64,000 bases of DNA from Exiguobacterium acetylicum DSM 20416 (GCF_000702605.1 NZ_JNIR01000001.1:2542001-2606000), one strand, 5' to 3'. Counted from the stretch's first letter, positions 33,871-42,598 are shown. Numbers and translations: made by a program. The notes: generated by a model from the letters alone, not told the origin.

Positions 33871-34875
33871 ATGGATAGCCTGTTTATCATCACCGCCATA
33901 ATCGTGATTCTCGCACTTAGCTTCGACTTCATCAACGGTTTCCACGATACAGCGAACTCGATCGCGACTTCGGTGTCGACTCGTGCTTTGAAACCACGTC
34001 ATGCCATCATCTTGGCTGCATCGATGAACTTCCTAGGTGCAATCACGTTCACTGGAGTCGCAAAAACGATCTCTGGTGACATCGTTGACCCGTCAACACT
34101 TGAACATGGTAGCTACGTCGTTATCGCTGCCTTGATTTCAGCCATTGCTTGGAACCTTTTGACTTGGTACTTCGGTATTCCGTCAAGTTCTTCGCATACA
34201 CTGATCGGTTCGATTGCTGGTGCTGCTGTTGCCTCTGTCGGATTCGGAGGAATCGAAGCAAAAGGCTTCTTGAAAATCGTTCAAGCCTTGCTGATTTCAC
34301 CAGTGCTTGCATTCACACTCGGTTTCATCGTTTATGCAATCTTTAAAGTCATCTTCAAAAAAGGAAACTTGGCGAAGACGAATCGTCGCTTCCGTCATGT
34401 TCAAATTGCAACCGCTGCTTTGCAGTCGTATACACACGGTACGAACGACGCACAAAAAGCGATGGGTATCATCACGCTTGCTTTGATCTCATCTGGTTAT
34501 CAAACAGATCACGAAGTTGCGACTTGGGTTAAACTCTCATGTGCGATTGCGATGGGTCTCGGAACATCTGTCGGTGGATGGCGGATCATCAAAACCGTTG
34601 GTGGTCAAATCATGAAAATCCGTCCGGTCAACGGGGTTGCAGCTGACTTAACATCAGCAGCGATCATCTTTGGTGCAACGGCGATTCATCTTCCGGTTTC
34701 GACGACACACGTCATCTCTTCTGCCATCTTGGGTGTAGGTACATCGCACCGTAAGAAAGGTGCAAAATGGGGAACTGCACAACGTATGCTCATTACATGG
34801 GTCATCACATTGCCGATTTCGATGGCTTTCGCTGCCTTGATCTACTATATTCTCGACTTCTTATTCATTAAATAA
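33871..34875 (+). CDS. pit: Low-affinity inorganic phosphate transporter
   Basis: A 334-residue PiT-family transporter of metal-phosphate with H+ (or Na+). The duplicated signatures GFHDTANSIATSVSTRAL (near residue 22) and SYTHGTNDAQKAMGI (about 188-202) are both present, with about ten membrane helices. GAGGAGCTAACGAG precedes ATG 33871. Coupled with DUF47 upstream; a Pho-box-like repeat in the leader suggests induction on phosphate limitation. Confidence 0.94.
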   Translation: MDSLFIITAIIVILALSFDFINGFHDTANSIATSVSTRALKPRHAIILAASMNFLGAITFTGVAKTISGDIVDPSTLEHGSYVVIAALISAIAWNLLTWYFGIPSSSSHTLIGSIAGAAVASVGFGGIEAKGFLKIVQALLISPVLAFTLGFIVYAIFKVIFKKGNLAKTNRRFRHVQIATAALQSYTHGTNDAQKAMGIITLALISSGYQTDHEVATWVKLSCAIAMGLGTSVGGWRIIKTVGGQIMKIRPVNGVAADLTSAAIIFGATAIHLPVSTTHVISSAILGVGTSHRKKGAKWGTAQRMLITWVITLPISMAFAALIYYILDFLFIK

Positions 34876-34882
34876 GTACTTG

Positions 34883-34913
34883 CCCCGCCTACTCAAAAGA
34901 GGTGGGGTTTTGT
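34883..34913 (+). terminator. Terminator of DUF47-pit
   Basis: CCCCGCCT pairs with AGGTGGGG (one G-T), followed by TTTTGTG. Confidence 0.75.
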
Positions 34914-34934
34914 GTACGTTAGAAGCGTCGACAG

Positions 34935-34963
34935 TTGTTGTTTTTCCCATAATTCGCTATGAT
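34935..34963 (+). promoter_or_regulatory. SigmaA promoter of pdxK
   Basis: TTGTTG, 17 bp, TATGAT, 44 bases upstream of ATG 35007. Confidence 0.6.
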
Positions 34964-35006
34964 GAAGAACAAGAAGGATTGTCTATTTCTTTAGGAGGAA
35001 TGCCCC

Positions 35007-35822
35007 ATGACAAAACGTAAAGCCTTAACGATTGCTGGTTCCGACACGAGTGGTGGAGCTGGTATTCAAGCTGATTTGAAAACATTCCAAGAACTTGGTG
35101 TCTATGGAATGAATGCTTTGACGGTCATCGTCGCACAAGACCCTGATCACTCTTGGCACCATGCGGTTTACCCAATCGACACAGAACTCGTCCGGACACA
35201 AATCCACACGGTCCTTGGAGGTATTGGTGTTGATGCGATGAAGACGGGTATGCTCCCGACTGTCGAAATCATTGAAGCCGTTGCTGAGAAAATTAAATCA
35301 TCCGGCGTTCAAAACGTCGTGATCGATCCTGTCATGGTCTGTAAAGGCGAAGACGAAGTGCTGAACCCTGATACGGCAAACGCACTCCGTGATGTCTTGA
35401 CGCCACTTGCAACGGTCGTCACACCGAACGTCTTCGAAGCCGGACAACTGTCGGGTCTTGGCAAGACACCAGCAACGATCGACGAGATGAAACTTGCAGC
35501 AGCACGGATTCACGAAAAAGGTGCGCAATACGTTCTTGTCAAAGGCGGCAGCAAGATTGACCATCCACAAGCAGTTGACGTGCTTTATGATGGAAAAGAG
35601 TTTATCCTGATTGAGGACGAACGAATCGAGACACCGTACACGCACGGTGCCGGCTGCACGTACTCTGCAGCAATCACGGCCGAACTCGCAAAAGGTGCAT
35701 CGGTAGAAGCTGCTGTCCGTACAGCAAAATCTTTCATCACTTCTGCGATTCGTCATTCATTCCGTTTGAATGAATACGTCGGACCAACTGATCACGCTGC
35801 ACATCGTACAGTCCAGTCTTGA
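35007..35822 (+). CDS. pdxK: Pyridoxal/pyridoxine (HMP-type) kinase
   Basis: A 271-residue ribokinase-fold kinase nearly colinear with B. subtilis PdxK, a ThiD-like enzyme that phosphorylates pyridoxine, pyridoxal, pyridoxamine and can act on HMP. Motifs: AGSDTSGGAGIQADLKTFQE at the N-terminus, VIDPVMVCKGEDEVL, and the anion-hole/catalytic THGAGCTYSAAITAELA with the Cys used in this subgroup. TTTAGGAGGAATG precedes ATG 35007. Monocistronic with its own promoter and terminator. Confidence 0.93.
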   Translation: MTKRKALTIAGSDTSGGAGIQADLKTFQELGVYGMNALTVIVAQDPDHSWHHAVYPIDTELVRTQIHTVLGGIGVDAMKTGMLPTVEIIEAVAEKIKSSGVQNVVIDPVMVCKGEDEVLNPDTANALRDVLTPLATVVTPNVFEAGQLSGLGKTPATIDEMKLAAARIHEKGAQYVLVKGGSKIDHPQAVDVLYDGKEFILIEDERIETPYTHGAGCTYSAAITAELAKGASVEAAVRTAKSFITSAIRHSFRLNEYVGPTDHAAHRTVQS

Positions 35823-35830
35823 TCCGCTTA

Positions 35831-35859
35831 AGAAGTCCGCGATATCCGCGGACTTCTTT
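35831..35859 (+). terminator. Terminator of pdxK
   Basis: AGAAGTCCGCG-ATATC-CGCGGACTTCT followed by TTC. Confidence 0.75.
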
Positions 35860-35883
35860 CTGTATAGGAGAGGAGAAAAGTTT

Positions 35884-36252
35884 ATGCAAGCCATTGATTT
35901 ACAAGAAATACAGCGTTATATCGACGAACATGCGAATACACCTCTGTATGTTCACGTCGAGACGACGAACGGTGCCTACGCGACGCACCAAGATCCAACT
36001 TTCCATAGTGCAGGGATGTTTTTCCGTAATGCGGAAATCACTTATGAACGTGGTCTGATCACAGGAAACGGACCTTACCGGATCGGTTTGAAACTCGCAC
36101 ACGGCTGGTTATACGGTGAAGGATTGACTGACTTCGAATTTGCTGGGGATCAATTATTGATTGCCGGTCACGATATCGAAGGACGTCTTGCAATTGCTTT
36201 TGAACTTAGCCCGACACCGTTCGCTCAAGGTGCAGAGGAGGTAGACGCATGA
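35884..36252 (+). CDS. yojF: YojF family (DUF1806) protein
   Basis: A 122-residue DUF1806 protein (MQAIDLQEIQRYIDEHANTP at the N-terminus, AYATHQDPTFHSAGMFFRNA, GPYRIGLKL). Its function is unknown, but it is conserved next to bshB2, as here, with a 4-base ATGA overlap, so a supporting role in bacillithiol synthesis or thiol metabolism is plausible. ATG 35884 follows GGAGAGGAG; the open frame further up covers the pdxK terminator. Confidence 0.88.
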   Translation: MQAIDLQEIQRYIDEHANTPLYVHVETTNGAYATHQDPTFHSAGMFFRNAEITYERGLITGNGPYRIGLKLAHGWLYGEGLTDFEFAGDQLLIAGHDIEGRLAIAFELSPTPFAQGAEEVDA

Positions 36253-36899
36253 CACACGAAGATCATTTACTCGTCGTCTTCCCTCACCCGGATGACGAAG
36301 CCTTCAGTTCTGCTGGTACGATCATCGAGCACGCTGAAAATCGTGGTCCTGTCACATACGCTTGTCTGACGCTTGGTGAGATGGGACGTAACATGGGACG
36401 CCCTGTCTTTACGAACCGGGAACAGCTCGCAACGATTCGTAAACGTGAGTTGATCGATGCTGCTGCGAAAATGAAGATTTCGGATCTTCAAATGTGGGGA
36501 CTTCGTGATAAGACTGTTGAATTTGAGGATGAAGCAGCACTTGCCGACCGTATTCTTGCCTTGATTCAACAAACACGACCAACTCGTTTGATTTCGTTCT
36601 ATCCGGGTTACGCGGTCCATCCCGATCATGAAGCAACAGCTCGCGCCGTCGTTCGTGCCCTTCGGATGATGGATCCTGCTGATCGCCCAGAGTTTCTTGC
36701 GGTCGCTTTCGCGAACAATACGAAAGAAGAACTCGGGGAAGGAACGTTCATTCATGATGTCAGTGTCTATACGGATCAAAAGATCAAGGCACTCGAAGCC
36801 CACGCTTCACAAACAGGTGGTCTGATGAAAGTCATCTCGGAAGACTCGAACATCCGTGACTTGCTCGTCAAAGAACGCTACTACCACTATCCACTTTAA
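36249..36899 (+). CDS. bshB2: Bacillithiol biosynthesis deacetylase BshB2
   Basis: A 216-residue LmbE-family zinc deacetylase that removes the acetyl group from GlcNAc-malate in bacillithiol synthesis. The metal/catalytic motif PHPDDEAFSSAGT is at residues 11-23, and the second histidine motif HPDHEATARAVV near 120. Length and synteny with yojF match B. subtilis yojG (bshB2). Translationally coupled to yojF. Indicates a bacillithiol-producing Firmicute. Confidence 0.92.
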   Translation: MTHEDHLLVVFPHPDDEAFSSAGTIIEHAENRGPVTYACLTLGEMGRNMGRPVFTNREQLATIRKRELIDAAAKMKISDLQMWGLRDKTVEFEDEAALADRILALIQQTRPTRLISFYPGYAVHPDHEATARAVVRALRMMDPADRPEFLAVAFANNTKEELGEGTFIHDVSVYTDQKIKALEAHASQTGGLMKVISEDSNIRDLLVKERYYHYPL

Positions 36900-36906
36900 T
36901 CTTATT

Positions 36907-36949
36907 GCAAGAGATGCGTACCGTCCGACCGACGATACGCATCTCTTTT
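36907..36949 (+). terminator. Terminator of yojF-bshB2
   Basis: AAGAGATGCGTA-CGTC pairs with GACG-TACGCATCTCTT and is followed by T7. Confidence 0.85.
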
Positions 36950-36969
36950 TTTGTCTTCATCAGAAAACG

Positions 36970-36998
36970 TCGACTTTTTCAATAGCTTCTGCTAGTGT
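36970..36998 (+). promoter_or_regulatory. Likely promoter of the que operon
   Basis: TCGACT, 17 bp, TAGTGT; a modest match but positioned correctly before the riboswitch. Confidence 0.4.
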
Positions 36999-37015
36999 GA
37001 ATAGTTGAGACTATG

Positions 37016-37056
37016 TCTCCGGAGTTCGTAACCTCCTCCGTTACAAAAACTAGGAA
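37016..37056 (+). ncRNA. preQ1-I riboswitch
   Basis: The leader of queC has the small preQ1 fold: stem CGGAG/CTCCG enclosing TTCGTAACCT, then the A-rich tail TTACAAAAACTAGG that forms the pseudoknot. The tail overlaps the AGGA-type ribosome site, so translational shut-off of the que operon by preQ1 is expected. The assignment is from motif and context. Confidence 0.8.
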
Positions 37057-37070
37057 TGGAAGTGTACATT

Positions 37071-37727
37071 ATGAAAAATGAACGTGCTCTTGTCGTCTTT
37101 AGTGGCGGCCAAGACTCAACGACTTGTTTGTTTCAGGCACTGAAACAATACGAAGAAGTCGAAGTCGTGACGTTTAATTACGGACAACGTCATGCACAAG
37201 AACTTGAAGTCGCACGCGACATCGCCTCTGAGCTCGGTGTCAAACACCATGAGCTTGATCTCTCTCTTCTCAGTCAACTGACGAGTAACGCCTTGACTGA
37301 CCACAGCCAAACCATCACGACGAACGAAGATGGTCTTCCTTCTACTTTCGTAGATGGACGGAACCACCTGTTTCTTTCGTTCGCAGCCGTCCTTGCGAAA
37401 GGACGCGGAATCCGTCATATCGTCACTGGCGTATGTGAAACGGACTTTTCCGGTTACCCTGACTGCCGTGATGCCTTCATCAAGTCACTCAACGTGACAT
37501 TGAACCTTGCGATGGACTATCCATTCGTACTTCACACGCCACTCATGTGGCTCGACAAAAAAGAGACGTGGGCGCTTGCCGATTCGCTCGGTGCATTTGA
37601 TTTCGTTCGAAATCGCACGTTGACGTGTTACAACGGCGTCATTGGAGATGGTTGCGGCGAATGCCCAGCCTGTGAATTACGTAAAAATGGCTTAGATGCA
37701 TACATCAAGGAGGTTCAACACACATGA
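37071..37727 (+). CDS. queC: 7-cyano-7-deazaguanine (preQ0) synthase
   Basis: A 218-residue ATP-dependent enzyme converting carboxydeazaguanine to preQ0. It has the PP-loop [44 protein letters not shown] and the zinc-binding cysteines in [17 protein letters not shown]. The start is ATG 37071 (conserved N-terminus, GGAAG 8 bases upstream); the ATG at 37056 overlaps the riboswitch tail. First gene of queCDEF; its stop overlaps queD by 4 bases. Confidence 0.95.
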   Translation: MKNERALVVFSGGQDSTTCLFQALKQYEEVEVVTFNYGQRHAQELEVARDIASELGVKHHELDLSLLSQLTSNALTDHSQTITTNEDGLPSTFVDGRNHLFLSFAAVLAKGRGIRHIVTGVCETDFSGYPDCRDAFIKSLNVTLNLAMDYPFVLHTPLMWLDKKETWALADSLGAFDFVRNRTLTCYNGVIGDGCGECPACELRKNGLDAYIKEVQHT

Positions 37728-38179
37728 CATTCAATTACGAAGCACCTGAAACGGTCGAGCGCCCGACTGGCGACTCGCTTATCTATACAAAATCCCGCGT
37801 CATGATCGTTAAAAAATTAACGTTCGATGCAGCGCACCATTTATATGATTACGATGGAAAATGCCGTGCCCTTCATGGTCACACGTACCATGTCGATATG
37901 GGGATCAGTGGTTTTCTGGATCACCGCGGTATGACACTCGATTTTGGTGATCTTAAGAAAATCTTTAAAACACATCTCGAACCACTTCTCGATCACCGTT
38001 ATTTAAATGAATCATTACCATACATGAATACGACAGCTGAAAACATGGCGGCTTGGATTTTCGAGACGCTCGGACAACACCTCCCAGACGAACGTGGACT
38101 CCGTGTCGAATTCGTTAAACTCTATGAGACACCGACTGCTTTTGCTGAAGTTCGTCGTGAGTGGATGAACGAAGCATGA
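37724..38179 (+). CDS. queD: 6-carboxytetrahydropterin synthase
   Basis: A 151-residue PTPS-family enzyme that makes 6-carboxytetrahydropterin from dihydroneopterin triphosphate in queuosine synthesis. Zinc ligands and the catalytic Cys are visible in [21 protein letters not shown] (Cys47, His51, His53) and LDHRYLNE. The ATG overlaps the queC stop and has AAGGAGG. Its first 26 residues are an extension compared with the core domain. Its stop overlaps queE by 4 bases. Confidence 0.93.
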   Translation: MTFNYEAPETVERPTGDSLIYTKSRVMIVKKLTFDAAHHLYDYDGKCRALHGHTYHVDMGISGFLDHRGMTLDFGDLKKIFKTHLEPLLDHRYLNESLPYMNTTAENMAAWIFETLGQHLPDERGLRVEFVKLYETPTAFAEVRREWMNEA

Positions 38180-38892
38180 GTGCTTTAACGAAAACACCAA
38201 AAATTCCGGTTCTCGAGATTTTCGGACCAACATTTCAAGGAGAAGGACGATCGATTGGTCAAAAGACGATGTTCGTCCGGACCGGCGGATGCGACTACTC
38301 CTGTTCGTGGCGTGACTCCGCCTTCACATGGGATGGCTCTGAAAAACCAGAACTCTTGACGGCAGAGACGATCGTGGAACGCCTTGATGCACTCGGCTCT
38401 TACGGACATGTCACGATTTCTGGTGGGAATCCGTTACTTCATGCATCAATCGGCACACTGGTTACGGCATTAAAAGAACGAAACATCACGATGTCCGTTG
38501 AGACCCAAGGTTCTTACTGGCAAAATTGGTTGCTTGATATCGATGATGTCACCCTTAGCCCTAAACCACCTTCAAGCGGGATGAAGATTGATTTCGATCG
38601 GTTGGATGTCTTTTTCAAACGTTTACCGGAACAACAACGTGCTGTTAAAATCGTCATCTTTAATGAGGAAGACCTTGACTTCGCGGCGATGATTTCAGAA
38701 CGATATGCGCTAAAGACGCTTTATCTATCGCTCGGTAATCCTGATCCGCACGAAGAAGGAACGATCGCTCCGCGCATGCTACATGATTTAAAAACACTAT
38801 GGGAACGCGTTGCTCGTGATGAACGCTTTAATCATGCGCGCGTCCTACCACAACTACATGCCCTCGTTTTCGCGAACGATCGTGGCGTCTAA
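38176..38892 (+). CDS. queE: 7-carboxy-7-deazaguanine synthase with a broken radical-SAM motif
   Basis: A 238-residue radical-SAM enzyme that converts carboxytetrahydropterin to carboxydeazaguanine. The fold is intact (LEIFGPTFQGEGRSIGQKTM N-terminal, HVTISGGNPLLH for AdoMet, SPKPPSSGMK), but the [4Fe-4S] motif reads CDYSCSWRDSAF: Cys39, Cys43 and Arg46 (codon CGT at 38311-38313). Homologs have Cys at the third place, so one T-to-C change (TGT to CGT) would explain it. Radical-SAM activity should be lost unless another residue ligates the cluster. ATG 38176 overlaps the queD stop. The length is normal and there is no frameshift. Confidence 0.9.
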   Translation: MSALTKTPKIPVLEIFGPTFQGEGRSIGQKTMFVRTGGCDYSCSWRDSAFTWDGSEKPELLTAETIVERLDALGSYGHVTISGGNPLLHASIGTLVTALKERNITMSVETQGSYWQNWLLDIDDVTLSPKPPSSGMKIDFDRLDVFFKRLPEQQRAVKIVIFNEEDLDFAAMISERYALKTLYLSLGNPDPHEEGTIAPRMLHDLKTLWERVARDERFNHARVLPQLHALVFANDRGV

Positions 38893-38905
38893 GGAGAAAT
38901 GATTC

Positions 38906-39394
38906 ATGCGACCTGAAGATTTAAACGACTTATCGTTACTCGGCCAAAAAGCCGTCCCATACATTTTTGAATACCAACCAGAAGTTCTCGAAGCGTTTCC
39001 GAATCGTCACCCTGAGAATGATTACTTCGTGAAATTCAATGCACCAGAGTTTACGAGTCTTTGTCCGATCACGAATCAACCGGACTTCGCGACAATCTAC
39101 ATCTCGTACATCCCAGACGAAAAACTTGTCGAATCAAAATCACTGAAGTTGTACTTATTCAGTTTCCGTAACCATGGTGATTTTCATGAGAACTGCATCA
39201 ACGTCATCGGAAAGGATCTCGTGAAATTGATGGAACCTCGCTACCTTGAAGTATGGGGCAAATTCACGCCACGCGGTGGAATCTCAATTGATCCGTACTA
39301 CAATTATGGGAAGCCTGGTACAAAATACGAACAAATGGCAGAGCACCGTCTATTCAATCACGATCTCTATCCTGAAACGATCGATAATCGTTAA
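38906..39394 (+). CDS. queF: NADPH-dependent preQ0 reductase
   Basis: A 162-residue QueF-type nitrile reductase reducing preQ0 to preQ1. The thioimide-forming Cys53 is in [15 protein letters not shown], the proton donor Asp60 follows, and the NADPH/substrate motif [20 protein letters not shown] (with Glu76) is present; the tail [11 protein letters not shown] is conserved. AAGGAGAAATG precedes ATG 38906. Last gene of the operon, with a terminator after. Confidence 0.96.
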   Translation: MRPEDLNDLSLLGQKAVPYIFEYQPEVLEAFPNRHPENDYFVKFNAPEFTSLCPITNQPDFATIYISYIPDEKLVESKSLKLYLFSFRNHGDFHENCINVIGKDLVKLMEPRYLEVWGKFTPRGGISIDPYYNYGKPGTKYEQMAEHRLFNHDLYPETIDNR

Positions 39395-39401
39395 GACGAC
39401 T

Positions 39402-39441
39402 AAAAGAGGAACAAGGGGAAATCCCTTTGTTCCTCTTTTTT
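39402..39441. terminator. Bidirectional terminator after queF
   Basis: AAAAGAGGAACAA pairs with TTGTTCCTCTTTTT. Confidence 0.85.
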
Positions 39442-39449
39442 AATACTCA

Positions 39450-39740
39450 TCAACTAGATGGAAGGTCGATCAAGGACGTGCTATCATGCTGACGGATGAC
39501 CTCAGGTGGCCAGATATGCCGAATTAAGTGATCCGAAGGGACATGTAAGACACGGGCCAGTCGCTCAATCATTGAAAATGAGGGATGGGCAATGCTACTT
39601 TCAATACGCTGGATCATCTCAGGTGTCGTCTCAGTTAACTCTGCTAATGTATGCTGATCTAACTGATGACGTTCTCGTAATGTACGAATTCGCTGTCCGT
39701 ACTGTCCGATCGGTTGAATCCCTTCTTTCATCCGCTTCAA
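39450..39740 (-). CDS. XRE-family helix-turn-helix protein
   Basis: A 96-residue protein that is essentially one Cro/CI-type domain: GQRIRTLRERHQLDQHTLAE then TTPEMIQRIESSIAHPSFS (HTH about residues 28-50), and a short C-terminal tail with PPEVIRQHD. It is a probable transcription regulator of unknown target. The start is TTG 39740 or ATG 39731; AAAGGA is 3-4 bases from the TTG and 12 from the ATG, so the ATG is equally likely. It is divergent from the maltose-type PTS gene. Confidence 0.75.
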   Translation of the reverse strand: MKRMKEGIQPIGQYGQRIRTLRERHQLDQHTLAELTETTPEMIQRIESSIAHPSFSMIERLARVLHVPSDHLIRHIWPPEVIRQHDSTSLIDLPSS

Positions 39741-39907
39741 ACATCCTTTCTTCTTTTAAAACTAGACAACGTTCACTGTAGTCTTATTCCCACTTTTTTT
39801 AAATCTGAATACCTTTCCGAACTACCAATTTTTAATCTAAATAAAATTTCAAATATTTTTCTTGTAAAACACTAGCTTTTTAAAAAGTTATCGCTTACAA
39901 TTCTATA

Positions 39908-39921
39908 TGCAAACGGTTGCA
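39908..39921. promoter_or_regulatory. cre-type site (CcpA) upstream of malT
   Basis: TGCAAACGGTTGCA matches the catabolite-responsive consensus TGNAANCGNNNNCA. The 10-mer ATCGCTTACA occurs on both sides (39890-39899 and 39925-39934). Confidence 0.6.
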
Positions 39922-39988
39922 TTAATCGCTTACATTATTGCACTGTTCTTACACACATATTAGAGAAAAAGAGATACAAAAGGAGTGA

Positions 39989-41656
39989 ATGATCTTGAAA
40001 AATGCTATTTCGTTCGATTTTTGGCAAAAACTCGGTAAAGCGTTGATGGTCGTCATCGCTGTTATGCCTGCTGCAGGAATCATGATCTCGGTCGGGAAAC
40101 TGATCGGCATGTACGGAGGCGATATCGCGTTAATGCAAACGATTGCTCGAATCGTTGAAGATTTAGGTTGGGCCATCATTACGAACCTTCACGTCTTGTT
40201 TGCCGTAGCGATTGGTGGATCATGGGCAAAAGAACGTGCTGGTGGTGCGTTCGCAGCGTTACTCGCCTTCATTTTGATCAACCGCGTCACAGGAGCTATC
40301 TTCGGCGTCAACGCTGACATGATCGCGGATCCAAAAGCAACGGTCGATTCATTGCTTGGTTCTGAGCTCATCGTAAAAGATTATTTCACTTCAGTTTTAG
40401 GGGCACCTGCTCTCAACATGGGGGTATTCGTTGGAATCATCTCTGGTTTCCTTGGTGCTGTTCTCTTTAATAAATTTTATAACTTCAGTAAATTGCCAGA
40501 TGCGCTTGCATTCTTCAACGGAAAACGTTTTGTTCCATTCGTCGTTATCGGTGGATCAGTCGTGGCAGCATTCGCCTTATCACTCGTTTGGCCGTTCGTT
40601 CAAGGCTTATTAAATGACTTCGGTCGCTGGATTGCCTCTTCACGTGATTCTGCACCGATCATTGCACCGTTCGTATACGGTACACTCGAGCGTCTATTAC
40701 TTCCGTTCGGTCTTCATCACATGTTGACTGTACCGATGAACTACACGGAACTCGGTGGAACGTACAAAATCCTGACAGGTGCTGCTCAAGGATCGACGGT
40801 TGCGGGTCAAGATCCGCTTTGGTTAGCTTGGATCACTGACCTTGTTAACTTAAAACAAGCCGGTAACACACAAGGATACAATGACTTAATCAACAGTGTC
40901 GTTCCTGCTCGTTTTAAAGAAGGACAAGTCGTCACATCACTTGCTTCATTGATCGGTATTGCTGTTGCAATGTACATGTCAGTTGATGAAGATAAGAAGA
41001 AAGCATACAAACCTGTCTTCTTATCTGCTGGACTTGCAGTCTTCTTGACAGGTGTCACGGAGCCAATCGAATTCATGTTCATGTTCATCGCTCCTGTTCT
41101 TTACGTCATCTACGCTGTATTGACGGGTGTTGCCTTCGCACTAGCAGATGTCATGCATCTTCGGATTCACGCATTCGGTGCGATCGAACTCTTGACGCGG
41201 ATTCCATTGATCGCAAAAGCTGGTTTAATTGGTGATTTAATTCGTTTCATCGGTGTCTGTGTGTTCTTCTTCTTCTTGAACTTCTTCACGTTCCGTTTCG
41301 TCATCAAGAAGTTCAACTATGCGACACCAGGTCGTAACGGGAACTATCTGGACGATATCAACGTATCTACAACTGAAGCTTCAGGTGAGGCTGCTGCGAC
41401 ATCAGCTCCTGCCGACGGTTCGCAAGCTTCACAAATCATCGATTTGCTTGGTGGACAGCAAAACATCGAGGACGTCGATGCCTGCATGACGCGTCTTCGT
41501 GTCACTGTCAAAGATCCAGCGCTTGTTGCAAAAGAAGCAGACTGGAAAGCAAACGGTGCACTTGGTCTGATCCTTAAGAACAATGGCGTGCAAGCCATCT
41601 ACGGTCCAAAAGCCGATATCTTAAAATCAGATATCCAAGACCGGATCGGCGCATAA
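39989..41656 (+). CDS. malT: PTS sugar transporter EIICB, maltose type
   Basis: A 555-residue PTS permease with an N-terminal EIIC domain (about ten membrane helices; PFGLHHMLTVPMNYTEL and FLTGVTEPIEFMFMF are typical of the glucose/maltose group) and a C-terminal EIIB domain whose phosphoacceptor Cys is in VDACMTRLRVTV. A second candidate start ATG is 40007; TTG/ATG at 39989 has AAAGGAG upstream. The next gene is a MapP-like phosphatase, the pair that in Enterococcus imports maltose as maltose 6'-phosphate and dephosphorylates it; maltose specificity is inferred from this. No EIIA domain, so EIIA-Glc must be supplied in trans. A cre site upstream implies CcpA control. Confidence 0.82.
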   Translation: MILKNAISFDFWQKLGKALMVVIAVMPAAGIMISVGKLIGMYGGDIALMQTIARIVEDLGWAIITNLHVLFAVAIGGSWAKERAGGAFAALLAFILINRVTGAIFGVNADMIADPKATVDSLLGSELIVKDYFTSVLGAPALNMGVFVGIISGFLGAVLFNKFYNFSKLPDALAFFNGKRFVPFVVIGGSVVAAFALSLVWPFVQGLLNDFGRWIASSRDSAPIIAPFVYGTLERLLLPFGLHHMLTVPMNYTELGGTYKILTGAAQGSTVAGQDPLWLAWITDLVNLKQAGNTQGYNDLINSVVPARFKEGQVVTSLASLIGIAVAMYMSVDEDKKKAYKPVFLSAGLAVFLTGVTEPIEFMFMFIAPVLYVIYAVLTGVAFALADVMHLRIHAFGAIELLTRIPLIAKAGLIGDLIRFIGVCVFFFFLNFFTFRFVIKKFNYATPGRNGNYLDDINVSTTEASGEAAATSAPADGSQASQIIDLLGGQQNIEDVDACMTRLRVTVKDPALVAKEADWKANGALGLILKNNGVQAIYGPKADILKSDIQDRIGA

Positions 41657-41680
41657 ACCTGCGAGATTGGGGAACTACCT

Positions 41681-41719
41681 AAAGGTGAAGCTCTTTTATA
41701 AGAGTTTCACCTTTCTTAT
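41681..41719 (+). terminator. Intercistronic hairpin between malT and mapP
   Basis: AAAGGTGAAGCTCTT pairs with AAGAGTTTCACCTTT, followed by CTTATTTG; may lower downstream expression. Confidence 0.6.
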
Positions 41720-41742
41720 TTGAAAAATCAGGAGGACCACTC

Positions 41743-42546
41743 ATGCGTCTACTCACATTAAACTGTCATTCGTGGCAAGAAGAACAACCACTTGAAAAAT
41801 TAAACCAGATCGTCCAACAAATTCTCGCTCAAGATTATGATGTCATCGCACTACAAGAAGTGAGTCAATTGATGGATACACCCATCGTCTATGACGATGT
41901 GCGCAACGATAACTTTGCCTATTTGATCCAGCAAGCGTTAAAAGACCAAGGTCAAACCTACTCCCTCGTCTGGGATTTTGCTCATATCGGCTATGATAAG
42001 TACGAAGAAGGACTCGCTCTTTTGACGAAACATCCAATCTTAAAATCGGACAGTTATTATGTCAGCCGCAGTCAAGATACATTCGATTGGAAATCGCGAA
42101 AAATCGTTCGTGCGACGATCCAAGTCGACGGAATACCGATTACGTTCAATACATGCCATCTTGGCTGGTGGGCAGATGAAGTCGAACCGTTCCAGGAACA
42201 ATTCAATCATTTGATGGCTCGGATGGATCCACTCGAATGGACATTCTTCCTCGGTGATTTCAACAACGATGCCTTAGAACGAAATACAGGTTATGACTAT
42301 ATGATGCAACGGGGATTGCACGACGTCTTCCTGCTAGCTAAGGAAACGGTTGGAATTGAGACGATCAATGGCAACATCGATGGATGGGAAGACAATCAAC
42401 AAGGATTGCGGATCGATCTCGTCTTATCGAATCGGAAAATTGACGTCGAACGCGTCGGTGTCGTGTTTGATGGGGTTCACGGACCGGTCGTTTCCGATCA
42501 CTACGGGGTTGAGGTCGATATTCAAATTCAAAAAAATGAAAATTGA
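41743..42546 (+). CDS. mapP: Endonuclease/exonuclease/phosphatase family protein, MapP-like
   Basis: A 267-residue EEP-superfamily hydrolase with catalytic residues in LTLNCHSWQ, IALQEVSQL (metal Glu), TCHLGWW, FLGDFNND and VVSDHYGVEVD (His). Located directly after the maltose-type PTS gene, it fits MapP, the intracellular maltose 6'-phosphate phosphatase of Enterococcus, which belongs to this family. The substrate is therefore inferred, not shown. CAGGAGGACC precedes ATG 41743. Confidence 0.8.
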   Translation: MRLLTLNCHSWQEEQPLEKLNQIVQQILAQDYDVIALQEVSQLMDTPIVYDDVRNDNFAYLIQQALKDQGQTYSLVWDFAHIGYDKYEEGLALLTKHPILKSDSYYVSRSQDTFDWKSRKIVRATIQVDGIPITFNTCHLGWWADEVEPFQEQFNHLMARMDPLEWTFFLGDFNNDALERNTGYDYMMQRGLHDVFLLAKETVGIETINGNIDGWEDNQQGLRIDLVLSNRKIDVERVGVVFDGVHGPVVSDHYGVEVDIQIQKNEN

Positions 42547-42549
42547 TTG

Positions 42550-42579
42550 TTGACAACGCTTTCTTTTCTCCTTTATGAT
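42550..42579 (+). promoter_or_regulatory. sacP promoter overlapped by a cre-like site
   Basis: TTGACA (42550-42555), 18 bp, TATGAT (42574-42579). TTGACAACGCTTTCT (42550-42564) matches the cre consensus with one mismatch and covers the -35, implying catabolite repression. Confidence 0.65.
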
Positions 42580-42598
42580 GAAATCAAATCAATAGTGC

